Below the pieces are notes generated by a model. The model did not search any database, had not been told where the DNA came from, and saw only the letters and a list, made by a program, of their open reading frames with translations. A stretch of DNA of 64,000 nucleotides from Planctomycetia bacterium (lineage in GTDB: Bacteria > Planctomycetota > Planctomycetia > Gemmatales > HRBIN36), in NCBI GenBank assembly GCA_016795155.1, contig JAEUIE010000050.1, positions 62,001-126,000 of the forward strand, read 5' to 3'. Below, piece after piece: positions 26,699-34,988 of the stretch. Position 1 is the first letter of the stretch. Every line of letters begins with the position of its first letter. The translations under genes were made by a program, and so were the position numbers.

Positions 26699-29600
26699 TT
26701 ATTTCGCAGGCTGTATCATCTGGCCTAAGCGTGCTCGGAGTTGTTCTACCAGTACATAGAACACCGGCACCAGATAAAGAGTCACTAGCGTTGACAGTAA
26801 AATGCCACCAATGATGGCTTTGGCCATCGGCGCCCGTGTTTCGGCCCCTGGACCCAGTCCCAAAGCAGCTGGAACCGCACCGGCGATCGTGGCAATGCTC
26901 GTCATCAGAATCGGACGCAGCCGGATCGGGCAAGCTTTGATCACTGCTTCATCAGGAGGCATCACAAAGCGGGGATGCATCATATCCTCCAGTTGCTTTG
27001 CCTCATCTATGGTACGTGATCCCGGTTCGCTCAGTTCATCTGCCTTCCCTTCGCGTACCTGGTTCGTGTAGTCGACAAGAATAATCGAGTTCTTTTTCAC
27101 CAGGCCCATGAGCAGCACCAGGCCGATCATGCTCATCATGTTCAGCGTATCGTTGCCCCACCAGAGTGTCACGAGGGCGCCAGTTACCGCAAACGGCATG
27201 GCCAGCAAGACTGTCAGCGGATGAATGAACGAAGCAAATTGCACGCCCAGAATCATGTATGCGACAATGATGCCAAGGATCAGGGCAAACACCAGGCTCG
27301 AGATAGTTTCTCTCATAGCCAGTGAATTGCCCAGCTCAACCACGTTGCCTTCCGCTTCAGGCAGATGCTTTAGCATGATTTTTCGACAGACTTCTAGGGC
27401 ATCACCCTGCGATACGCCTGGAATCGGGTTAGCAGTGATCTCGATTTTACGCTGATAAGCATATCGATGAATGATGGGCAATGTGGCAATTGTTTGCCGA
27501 TCAATCAAATCAACGAGTGGAACCAGACGATTGCCTGCACCACGGATCAAAAGTGGATCCATCTGATCGGGCGTGGCTCGTTGCACTGATTGCAATCTTG
27601 CACGCACATCGTAACGTCGGCCTCGATCGGTAAACTTGGCAACTCGCTGCCCGCCTACCAAAAGGCTGATCGTATCTGCAACCTTTTGCGCCGGTATCTG
27701 CACCAGTGCCAGCTTGTCGCGATTGGGCACGACCTGCAGTTCTGTCATGCCTGGACGGAAATCACTATCGACATCCTGTACCAGTCCGGTTGCATTCATC
27801 TCTTCCATAATGGCTCGCACCTTGGTGGGCAGTGTCTTCCAGTCGCCTTGTAGTGCAAAATCTATTGGCTCGCCACTCTGTGCGGTAAATCCTTCGGTGG
27901 AAAGGTCACGCACGATAATGCGGACATCTCTTACCTGTTCCAGTTGCTGCCTTACTTGCGAAATGATTTCTTTCTGCTTGGCGGTTCGATCTCGATGGGG
28001 AGTAAGTTGTACGAAAATATCTGCTTCATTCATCAATTGCCCAGGCTCGGTAGCAACGGTGGTCAATAGGCCGAGAATATCTGGATGCTGAACTAGAACA
28101 GCTTCGCATTCCTGTAGTAACTGGTCAACCTGTTGGATGCTCGATCCCACTGGACAGATCACCCGCACCACAAACCGGCTCTGGTCTTCACTTGGCACCA
28201 ACTCAGTGCCAAGCACCTTGGCATAGATCATCCAGCCAGCCAGGACAATGAGAAAGAAACTGAACAGCAGTACCACTGGCCAGGCGGCCAACGCCCAGCG
28301 CAGCGTAACACGGTAGCCATGTGACAGCCCTTCCAGGAAGTAGTCAACCGGCCGCAGAATCAATCCAGTCAGGATATATCGGTCAAAGGCCCAATAGACC
28401 GTCGTTGCATAACGAAACAGGATGGCGAGCAGCAACAGATCGCAGACGATCTGCAAAGCCCATAAGCCACGCAGATGCCAGCCCATGGCCTGCTCAGGTT
28501 GAAACAGACCGGCATAGGGCAGATGCAGCCAGTTACATATCTGCTGTAAAGTCTGAATCATCCACCAACTGAAGGTGTATCCCCATGAATCAGAAGTGCT
28601 TCGCCAGCGAATGATCGCCATTGCGATAACCGCCAGAACACCAAGGATGATTGCCAGTTTCCACTTCCACGGCCTGGGCCTTTTGGAATACTTTTCCTTG
28701 ATATTCAGGAAAAAGGCACATAGCATGGGCGTCATGGTCAGTGAGCAGACCAGTGACAACAGCACAGCGACACTGACCGTAACACCAAACTGGAAAAAGA
28801 ACTTCCCGATGGTGCCTTGCATAAACGCCACCGGCAGAAAAATGGCAACAATGGAAAGCGTCGCTGCCAGTGCTGCAAAGGTAATCTCTCGCGCACCGTA
28901 GAGTGCCGCTTTTTTGCGTTTAATGCGATCTTCTTCTGGTGTGGCACCCTGCCGCTTCTCTCGATGCCGATGGATATTCTCCAGCACCAGAATGGCATCA
29001 TCCACCACGACGCCGACAGATAGTGATAATCCTAACAATGTCATCAGATTGATCGTGAACGGTTCCATGCCCAGCATCGGCACGCCGTACCGGATGAAGA
29101 AAAAGGTACCGAGCAATGAAGTGGGAATGGAAATGCAGATATTGAGCGTGGTGCCCAATGAACCCAGGAACAGAAAACAGACAAGCGCAGTCAGCAGAAT
29201 ACCCAGGATCAGCGTCAGCTGCAGTTCCGCCACATTCTCCCGAATGAACAGCGAGTAATCGACCGGGATATCAAGTTGCACGCCGGCAGGTAGCAACTTA
29301 CGCAGTTCTGGAACCGCGTTCTTCACATTTTCGCAGACGGAAACAAGATTGCCTCCCACGGCCTTGCGGACACCTACCGCAACACTGGGCATGCGGTTGA
29401 ACCGGGCCAGGCTGCGACGGTCTTCCATGCCGTCTTCCACCACGGCGACATCGTGCAGGCGGATCGGCTGGCCATCTTTCTGGGCAATCACCAGGTTTTC
29501 CAGTTCCTTGAGAGAATAAGCTTCTCCCATGGTTCGAACATTCAGTTCCACCAGCCTCGATTGCAGATATCCGGCTGGCAGTTCCGCATGTTGCCTTTTC

Positions 29601-30217
29601 AGCGAATCGAGCACTTCATCGACCGCCAGGTTATAGCTGGCCAGTTTTTCCGCATCGAGCCAGATGCGGATGTTGCGAGACTGCAGTCCGCCAAACTGAA
29701 TGCCACCCACACCCGGAATGGTCGCCAGACGTTCCTTGAATCCCTTTTCGGCAAAATCACTGATGGTATGCAAAGGCACCGGGCCTGAAAGTGCCAGCCA
29801 CATGACAGGCAAATCATTCGGATTTACTTTGGTGATGACTGGTGGATCAATATCCAGAGGCAGTTTACGCCGGGCTCCTGATATCGCATTGCTCACATCC
29901 TGCATCGCCACATCAATGTTACGATCCAGGCGAAAGAAAATTGTCACCAGACTGGTACCTTCCAGCGACCGCGACATGACATAGTCAACACCCTCGACGC
30001 CCGCGACCGCTTCTTCGACAAAGCTGGTGACATCGCCATCCATGATGTCCGGACTGGCTGCTTCCCGCGTAATCGTGATGCTGATGACTGGGAAATCAAC
30101 TTCGGGAAACTGGCTGACTCCCATCTGGCGATATCCCAGCCAGCCGAACACCATCATCGCAGCAGCCAGCATGACCGCGAACACCGGATTTCGAATGCTG
30201 AGATCTGATAAAGACAT
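26699..30217 (-). CDS. RND family efflux permease (AcrB/HAE1 type) with enlarged central loop
   Basis: 1172 residues against roughly 1030-1050 for AcrB. The N-terminal half shows LSDLSIRNPVFAVMLAAAMM, the porter segments, and TM4 with LGLSLSVGVVVDDAILVLEN, whose paired Asp are the proton-relay residues. The C-terminal half has GLVLLMGLVKKNSIILVDYTN and PILMTSIATIAGAVPAALGLG. Between LTMTPMLCAFFL and YRVTLRWAL there are about 140 residues instead of about 40. The block contains two extra hydrophobic stretches (LAIILGVLAVIAMAII and LQIVCDLLLLAILFRYA). No periplasmic adaptor or outer-membrane gene is adjacent, so its partners lie elsewhere. The substrate is unknown. Confidence 0.93.
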   Translation of the reverse strand: MSLSDLSIRNPVFAVMLAAAMMVFGWLGYRQMGVSQFPEVDFPVISITITREAASPDIMDGDVTSFVEEAVAGVEGVDYVMSRSLEGTSLVTIFFRLDRNIDVAMQDVSNAISGARRKLPLDIDPPVITKVNPNDLPVMWLALSGPVPLHTISDFAEKGFKERLATIPGVGGIQFGGLQSRNIRIWLDAEKLASYNLAVDEVLDSLKRQHAELPAGYLQSRLVELNVRTMGEAYSLKELENLVIAQKDGQPIRLHDVAVVEDGMEDRRSLARFNRMPSVAVGVRKAVGGNLVSVCENVKNAVPELRKLLPAGVQLDIPVDYSLFIRENVAELQLTLILGILLTALVCFLFLGSLGTTLNICISIPTSLLGTFFFIRYGVPMLGMEPFTINLMTLLGLSLSVGVVVDDAILVLENIHRHREKRQGATPEEDRIKRKKAALYGAREITFAALAATLSIVAIFLPVAFMQGTIGKFFFQFGVTVSVAVLLSLVCSLTMTPMLCAFFLNIKEKYSKRPRPWKWKLAIILGVLAVIAMAIIRWRSTSDSWGYTFSWWMIQTLQQICNWLHLPYAGLFQPEQAMGWHLRGLWALQIVCDLLLLAILFRYATTVYWAFDRYILTGLILRPVDYFLEGLSHGYRVTLRWALAAWPVVLLFSFFLIVLAGWMIYAKVLGTELVPSEDQSRFVVRVICPVGSSIQQVDQLLQECEAVLVQHPDILGLLTTVATEPGQLMNEADIFVQLTPHRDRTAKQKEIISQVRQQLEQVRDVRIIVRDLSTEGFTAQSGEPIDFALQGDWKTLPTKVRAIMEEMNATGLVQDVDSDFRPGMTELQVVPNRDKLALVQIPAQKVADTISLLVGGQRVAKFTDRGRRYDVRARLQSVQRATPDQMDPLLIRGAGNRLVPLVDLIDRQTIATLPIIHRYAYQRKIEITANPIPGVSQGDALEVCRKIMLKHLPEAEGNVVELGNSLAMRETISSLVFALILGIIVAYMILGVQFASFIHPLTVLLAMPFAVTGALVTLWWGNDTLNMMSMIGLVLLMGLVKKNSIILVDYTNQVREGKADELSEPGSRTIDEAKQLEDMMHPRFVMPPDEAVIKACPIRLRPILMTSIATIAGAVPAALGLGPGAETRAPMAKAIIGGILLSTLVTLYLVPVFYVLVEQLRARLGQMIQPAK

Positions 30218-30252
30218 GGAACCATCACATCATGAAGGAGTGACTTGCTGCG

Positions 30253-30645
30253 CTACGATTCTTCCCGGTAAATCTCCTCGGGAAGTGGCTGCAGTTTGCC
30301 CTGTCGATCAACGCAGGCAAGTGTGGAACTGCCTTCCGCACAGAGCTCATCTCCCCGGTATACTTCATAACGATGCTCGATACGAACCGGCGTCATGCGC
30401 TGCAGGATGGTACGCAGTCTGATCTGATCGTCATAATGTACCGGCGTTTTGAACTTGCATTCGATTTTGACGATGACCAGAAAAAAGCCTTTGTCCTCGA
30501 TTGCCTTGTAAGTCTGTCCATCCGCTCGCAACAGTTCGGTGCGGCCCTCTTCAAAATACACCAGGTACTGGGCATGATGCAGAAAGCCCATCCGGTCAGT
30601 TTCCGCATAACGGACACGAATCATCGTTTCATGTTCTTTGAGCAT
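30253..30645 (-). CDS. YbgC/4HBT-type acyl-CoA thioesterase
   Basis: 130 residues from ATG 30645. Upstream in-frame codons add 34 residues that do not fit the family. The hotdog-fold signature is RVRYAETDRMGFLHHAQYLVYFEEGRTELLR, where the Asp of ETD and the following His region match the active site of 4-hydroxybenzoyl-CoA thioesterase relatives. IECKFKTPVHYDDQIRLRT is the second conserved strand pair. The family hydrolyses acyl-CoA thioesters, and YbgC homologues associate with the Tol-Pal system, but no tol gene is near. It is divergent from the esterase at 30799. Confidence 0.88.
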   Translation of the reverse strand: MLKEHETMIRVRYAETDRMGFLHHAQYLVYFEEGRTELLRADGQTYKAIEDKGFFLVIVKIECKFKTPVHYDDQIRLRTILQRMTPVRIEHRYEVYRGDELCAEGSSTLACVDRQGKLQPLPEEIYREES

Positions 30646-30798
30646 AGCCACCTCTACACGTACTCTTTCAGGATAAGAGTTGGTGGCGATCTTGTCAGTA
30701 TGCTGGTAGTTACAACTCGATGAGAAAATGAAGGGTATTGCACGCACTGGACACGCTGCACTTCATGCGTTACCCTGTACTCACTCAGGAGTGACTCG

Positions 30799-31713
30799 AT
30801 GTTATCCGCTTTCTGTCTGTTGCTACTGTGTTTCCAGGATCAACCGGAAGTCGTTCGGCTCTGGCCAGGCAAAGCTCCCCTTTCTGCCAGTGAAGATCCC
30901 GCCAACATCCCCAGCTTGACCGTCTATCTGCCTGAAAAAAGCAAAGCCAGTGGGGCCGCCGTCGTGGTCTGTCCCGGTGGCGGTTACGGCTTTCTTGCTA
31001 CTGGTCATGAGGGTACCGATGTTGCCCGCTGGCTCAATGAACGTGGCATTGCAGCTTTTGTGCTGAAGTACCGAATTGCTGGCAAACATCAACCTGCTCC
31101 CCTGATGGAAGCGCCATTGCTGGATGCACAACGAGCCATTCGCACGGTGCGTGCCAACGCTTCCCAATGGAATATCGACGTGAAAAAAGTCGGCATTTGC
31201 GGCTTCTCCGCTGGTGGTCACCTGGCTTCTACTGCAGCGACTCACTTTGATGCAGGCAGCAAGGATGCGGATGATGCCATAGACAAGTTGTCCTGCAGGC
31301 CTGATTTTGCCATCCTCTGTTATCCTGTCATCAGCTTGAAGGCGCCCCATACGCATCAGGGGTCCCGCAACAATCTGCTCGGGAAAAATCCTGATGAAAA
31401 ACAGGTTGAGTTGTACTGTAACGATCTGCAGGTAACCAAGGAAACGCCTCCTACCTTCCTGTTTCATACCGATGAAGATAAGGCCGTGCCGCCCATGAAC
31501 AGTGTCCTGTTCTATGCAGCCATGAAAAAACATGGTGTGCCTGGCGAACTGCACATCTTTGAAAAAGGAGTGCATGGCGTCGGCTTAGCCCCCAAAACAC
31601 CACCACCTGGTGCTGCCAACTATGTTCCTCGCCTGCGACCTGTTGATAAAGGACTCTCAACCTGGCCCGATCGCCTCAACGACTGGTTGGGCAGACAGGG
31701 TTTGCTGAAATAA
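30799..31713 (+). CDS. Secreted alpha/beta hydrolase (BD-FAE/esterase-lipase type)
   Basis: 304 residues. A short signal (LSAFCLLLLCFQDQ) is followed by VRLWPGKAPLSASEDPANIP, a start common to planctomycete secreted esterases of this type. The oxyanion region is VVVCPGGGYGFLA and the nucleophile motif is GFSAGGHLAS. HTDEDKAVPPMNSVLFYAAM holds the acidic residue and FEKGVHGVGLAP the catalytic His. Substrates could be acetylated or feruloylated sugars; this is not determined. An AGGAG site lies a few bases before the ATG. The sugar isomerase gene follows in the same direction after 25 bases. Confidence 0.87.
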   Translation: MLSAFCLLLLCFQDQPEVVRLWPGKAPLSASEDPANIPSLTVYLPEKSKASGAAVVVCPGGGYGFLATGHEGTDVARWLNERGIAAFVLKYRIAGKHQPAPLMEAPLLDAQRAIRTVRANASQWNIDVKKVGICGFSAGGHLASTAATHFDAGSKDADDAIDKLSCRPDFAILCYPVISLKAPHTHQGSRNNLLGKNPDEKQVELYCNDLQVTKETPPTFLFHTDEDKAVPPMNSVLFYAAMKKHGVPGELHIFEKGVHGVGLAPKTPPPGAANYVPRLRPVDKGLSTWPDRLNDWLGRQGLLK

Positions 31714-31738
31714 CTCAATCTCTCTCGAAAGTGCTTCT

Positions 31739-32641
31739 ATGAATCGTCGTCATTGGCTGAAGCAGACACTCGCTTTGGGTACCCTTGCTGCTGTCTCGCC
31801 TCATATAGTTGCTATCGATCCCATTGTTCGCAAGGGGCCGGCACAACTGAAGTTGAGCATCGCTGCCTACAGCTACCGCGATTACCTGACTGGCAAGAAG
31901 CAGCCCGCCATGACTCTCGATGGCTTTGTTGACCTCTGCGCGGAACTGGGTCTGCCCGCCGTGGAACTCACCAGTTATTACTTCAAAGATACCAGCACGG
32001 CGGCATTGACCAGATTGAAAGGCCGCTGCACGCGCTTGGGGCTCGATGTCAGTGGCGGTGCGGTAGGCAACAAGTTTACCGAAGCAGACCCGGCCAAACT
32101 GAAGGATGAGATTCGCAAAACAAAAGAATGGACCGAACGCTACTCCGTGCTGGGAGCCAAGGCCATTCGCATCTTCGCGGGCAATGCCATCAAAGGCGAA
32201 GAAGAGTCCGTTACCCGTGCCCGCTGTATGGAAGCGATTCAGGAAGTTTGCGAACACGCGTCGCAGTATGGCATTTACATGGCACTCGAAAATCATGGAG
32301 GGATTGTTACCACTGCCGAACAGTTGCTGGCCATCGTGCAGGCGATAAAACACGAATGGTTCGGAGTCAACCTCGACAGTGGCAACTTCCGCACCGTTGA
32401 TCCTTACGGAGATATTGCCAAGCTGGCCCCCTATGCAGTCAACGTTCAGTTCAAGACGGAAATCCAGGTGGCAGGCAAGAAAAAGGAACCCGCTGACATG
32501 AATAAGCTGGTCAACATCCTCAAGGAAGCTCGTTACCGTGGCTACGTAGCACTGGAATATGAAGCTGCAGCCGATCCACTGAAAGCCATTCCCGAACATA
32601 TTCAGCAACTGAAATCACTCTTCGCCGGCTGCAGTGGCTAG
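31739..32641 (+). CDS. Sugar phosphate isomerase/epimerase-like TIM barrel with Tat signal
   Basis: 300 residues. The N terminus MNRRHWLKQTLALGTLAAVS is a twin-arginine export signal. The AP-endonuclease-2/xylose-isomerase-like TIM barrel shows LCAELGLPAVELTSYY, KAIRIFAGNA, MALENHGGIVTTAEQLL, FGVNLDSGNF and VALEYEAAADP, whose acidic and His residues form the metal site of this superfamily. Such Tat-exported isomerase-like proteins are numerous in planctomycetes, and their substrates are mostly unknown. It is probably co-transcribed with the esterase upstream. A TACT-loop palindrome (32652-32701) starts 11 bases after its stop. Confidence 0.9.
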   Translation: MNRRHWLKQTLALGTLAAVSPHIVAIDPIVRKGPAQLKLSIAAYSYRDYLTGKKQPAMTLDGFVDLCAELGLPAVELTSYYFKDTSTAALTRLKGRCTRLGLDVSGGAVGNKFTEADPAKLKDEIRKTKEWTERYSVLGAKAIRIFAGNAIKGEEESVTRARCMEAIQEVCEHASQYGIYMALENHGGIVTTAEQLLAIVQAIKHEWFGVNLDSGNFRTVDPYGDIAKLAPYAVNVQFKTEIQVAGKKKEPADMNKLVNILKEARYRGYVALEYEAAADPLKAIPEHIQQLKSLFAGCSG

Positions 32642-32651
32642 AGCTACTTCA

Positions 32652-32701
32652 AGCTGTGGCAGGGTTATTCAGTACTCCGAATGACCCTGCAGGATGTGCA
32701 A
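32652..32701 (+). repeat. TACT-loop palindromic repeat, copy A
   Basis: The core at 32659-32690 folds as a 14-bp stem starting GCAGGGTTATTC, with loop TACT (32673-32676), one A/C mismatch and one T-G wobble. The 50-base unit matches 58991-59040 on the opposite strand at 47 of 50 positions. It lies in sense orientation 11 bases after the isomerase stop and 24 bases before the UvrC-like gene. Confidence 0.88.
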
Positions 32702-32724
32702 CGACTTTTGGTTCATGAACAGGT

Positions 32725-33915
32725 ATGGATACCGCACTCTTCAATCACGACATGAGCGATCTGCTGGGGCCGAACCGGTACGATCTCGTTACCGACGACA
32801 CTCCAGCAGGCGGTTCCATCATTGGCGATGGCGCTTCAGTTTTAAGTAAGCGCGTTCGCGCCCAGGTGCCTCAATATCCAGGCATCTATGCCATGTTCGA
32901 TCAGCAGGGCAAAGTCATTTATGTGGGCAAAGCCAAACGGCTGCGAACCAGGCTGCTGAACTATTTCAGAAAAAAATCACAAGAAAAACGCAAGGCCCAG
33001 CGGCTGCTTAGGCGCACACAGACCATTGCCTGGGAATATGCTCCACATGAATTTGCAGCACTGCTGCGTGAACTCGATCTGATTCAGCAGCACAAACCCC
33101 GTTTTAATGTGATGGGCCAGCCATTACTCAAGCGTCGTACCTATCTCTGTCTGGGACGGTCGCCCGCACCATACCTGTATGCTGCCAGGCATCCACCTGC
33201 CGATGGAACATTCTTTGGCCCGATCCGGCATCGCCCTGAAATCCTGGATGTCTTGCGTTTGCTGAACGATCATTTTAAACTGCGTGATTGCCCGCGCAAG
33301 CAGGTCATGCAGTTTGCCGAGCAGCGCAGCATGATTCAGGAAGACAATGTCGCAGGCTGTATCCGTCATGAACTGGGCACCTGCCTGGGGCCGTGTGCCA
33401 GGCTCTGTACTTCACGGCAATATCAGGCACGAGTCAAGGAGGCGAAAAACTACTTCCATTCGCTCGATACTGCACTCTCGGAACTAATCCGAGAGAAAAT
33501 GCAGCAGGCGGCACGCGAGCTGGACTTTGAACTGGCAGGAAAACTGCGCGATCAATTGGCTTCGCTCGAATGGCTGATGGCCAGCCTTCAGCGCGTGCAG
33601 GAGACACGCAGGGAGTTGAGTTTCATCTATCCGGTCGAGGTCAATCATCGCCAGGGGCAGGTTCTCTGGTATCTGATTCATGAAGGGCAATGGCGATGCA
33701 CGTTGTTCATGCCACAGGATTATGCTACCCGCCAGCAGGCATGGAAAACCATTGACGGCGTGTTTGCAGGCAAAACGCCCTGGAACTTTGCTTCGCAGTC
33801 CATTGATCATCTCTGGCTGACCGCAGCCTGGTTCCGCAAGTTTCCCCAGGAGCGGGCCAGGTGCATATCTGTTGAGGATGCACGGCGCATCTGCAGCCAG
33901 AAATCGGCCAGTTGA
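32725..33915 (+). CDS. UvrC-like GIY-YIG protein lacking the C-terminal nuclease domains
   Basis: 396 residues; full UvrC has about 600. After a 45-residue extension the GIY-YIG domain shows GIYAMFDQQGKVIYVGKAK (GIY at 53-55, YVG at 66-68), RLRTRLLNYF and a Glu in LLRELDLIQQHKPRFN. A cysteine cluster follows (CIRHELGTCLGPCARLC), at the place where UvrC binds its iron-sulfur cluster. A UVR-like helix pair comes next (ARELDFELAGKLRDQLASLE), the UvrB-contact motif. The RNase-H-like and helix-hairpin-helix domains that make the 5' cut are absent. It therefore could make only the 3' incision, like the alternative nuclease Cho, but unlike Cho it keeps the UVR motif. A separate full uvrC is expected elsewhere. 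Confidence 0.85.
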   Translation: MDTALFNHDMSDLLGPNRYDLVTDDTPAGGSIIGDGASVLSKRVRAQVPQYPGIYAMFDQQGKVIYVGKAKRLRTRLLNYFRKKSQEKRKAQRLLRRTQTIAWEYAPHEFAALLRELDLIQQHKPRFNVMGQPLLKRRTYLCLGRSPAPYLYAARHPPADGTFFGPIRHRPEILDVLRLLNDHFKLRDCPRKQVMQFAEQRSMIQEDNVAGCIRHELGTCLGPCARLCTSRQYQARVKEAKNYFHSLDTALSELIREKMQQAARELDFELAGKLRDQLASLEWLMASLQRVQETRRELSFIYPVEVNHRQGQVLWYLIHEGQWRCTLFMPQDYATRQQAWKTIDGVFAGKTPWNFASQSIDHLWLTAAWFRKFPQERARCISVEDARRICSQKSAS

Positions 33916-33991
33916 TTTTTTGACCATCTAGCCGGAATCGCGCCAATTCTGTTTGATGAACGTATCAGATCTCCTCTCTCCAGGTGCGTTC

Positions 33992-34987
33992 ATGCAGCTT
34001 GTTGTCATCCCGGGTGATGGAATTGGGCCGGAAGTTACGGCAGCAACTCTGGAAATTATTGCTGCCACCGGTGTCGTCATCGACTGGGTGTACGCCGAAG
34101 CCGGGCCTGATGCAGCAGCCAAATATGGCGACCCGCTGCCTGATGTCACGTTAGACCTGATTCGCAAATATCGCGTGGCATTAAAAGGCCCGGTTACAAC
34201 ACCGGTGGGTAAAGGCTACCGTTCAGTCAATGTCAGGCTGCGGCAGGGGCTTGACCTTTATGCCAGCGTGCGGCCTGTTAAAAATCTTCCCGGTGTCAAA
34301 ACGCCTTTTGAGAATGTTGATCTCGTCGTCGTGCGCGAGAATACCGAAGGCTTGTATGCAGGCATGGAACATTTCGTGGTGCCTGGGGTGGTGGAAAGCC
34401 TGCGCATCATCACCCGCGAGGCATCGGAACGGATCGTCCGCTATGCCTTCGACTATGCCCGCCATGAAGGTCGAAGGAAAGTAACCGCCTGTCACAAGGC
34501 CGAAGTGCTCAAGATCAGCGATGGCTTGTTTCTGGAATCAGCCAAGAAAGTGGCCGATGAATATCCGTTCATCGAGTTCGAAGAACGACGGATTGATAAC
34601 TTGTGCATGGAACTGGCTTTGCATCCGGAGCGGTTTGATGTTCTCGTGATGGAAAACCTCTTTGGCGATGTCGTCAGCGATCTGTGTGCCGGCCTGGTGG
34701 GCGGCCTGGGAGTTGTCCCCGGTGCCAACATCGGCTCCCGTTGTGCAGTCTTCGAAGCAGTGCACGGTTCTGCACCCGATATTGCCGGCAAAGGGCTGGC
34801 GAATCCCATCGCGCTGCTGCGCTCTGCAGCCATGATGCTAGATCATGTCGGTCATCGCAATGCTGCAAAACGCATTGAAGCTGCGGTGAGCAAAACCTTG
34901 AAGCAAGGGCAGGGGCTGACCAAAGACCTCGGCGGTCAAGGAAACACCCGTACCATTACCGATCAAATCATTAAGAACTTGAGCTAA
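33992..34987 (+). CDS. NAD-dependent isocitrate/isopropylmalate dehydrogenase family enzyme, catalytic-type copy
   Basis: 331 residues from ATG 33992; earlier TTG 33953 and ATG 33956 would precede the usual first strand (QLVVIPGDGIGPE). Substrate residues are intact: Ser78 in YRSVNVRLRQ, Arg94 in ASVRP, Arg115 in VRENTEGLY, Lys174 in CHKAEVLK, and Asp202, Asp226 and Asp230 in ENLFGDVVSD. The NAD-side loop HGSAPDIAG (from 258) is also intact. The length and ENTEGLYAG motif fit the short NAD-dependent isocitrate dehydrogenase group; isopropylmalate or homoisocitrate dehydrogenase cannot be excluded. A one-base gap separates it from a diverged paralogue. Confidence 0.9.
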   Translation: MQLVVIPGDGIGPEVTAATLEIIAATGVVIDWVYAEAGPDAAAKYGDPLPDVTLDLIRKYRVALKGPVTTPVGKGYRSVNVRLRQGLDLYASVRPVKNLPGVKTPFENVDLVVVRENTEGLYAGMEHFVVPGVVESLRIITREASERIVRYAFDYARHEGRRKVTACHKAEVLKISDGLFLESAKKVADEYPFIEFEERRIDNLCMELALHPERFDVLVMENLFGDVVSDLCAGLVGGLGVVPGANIGSRCAVFEAVHGSAPDIAGKGLANPIALLRSAAMMLDHVGHRNAAKRIEAAVSKTLKQGQGLTKDLGGQGNTRTITDQIIKNLS

Positions 34988-34988
34988 C

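Noticed and set aside
22743-30217. Defence island or mobile block around the kinase, sigma, NhaA and RND genes
   Set aside because: No integrase, transposase, restriction or nuclease gene is present, and codon use matches the surroundings.
30823-31575. Open minus-strand frame of 250 codons
   Set aside because: Shadow of the esterase with GFSAGGH.
31715-32608. Open minus-strand frame of 297 codons
   Set aside because: Antisense to the Tat-signal sugar isomerase; no motif and no ribosome site.
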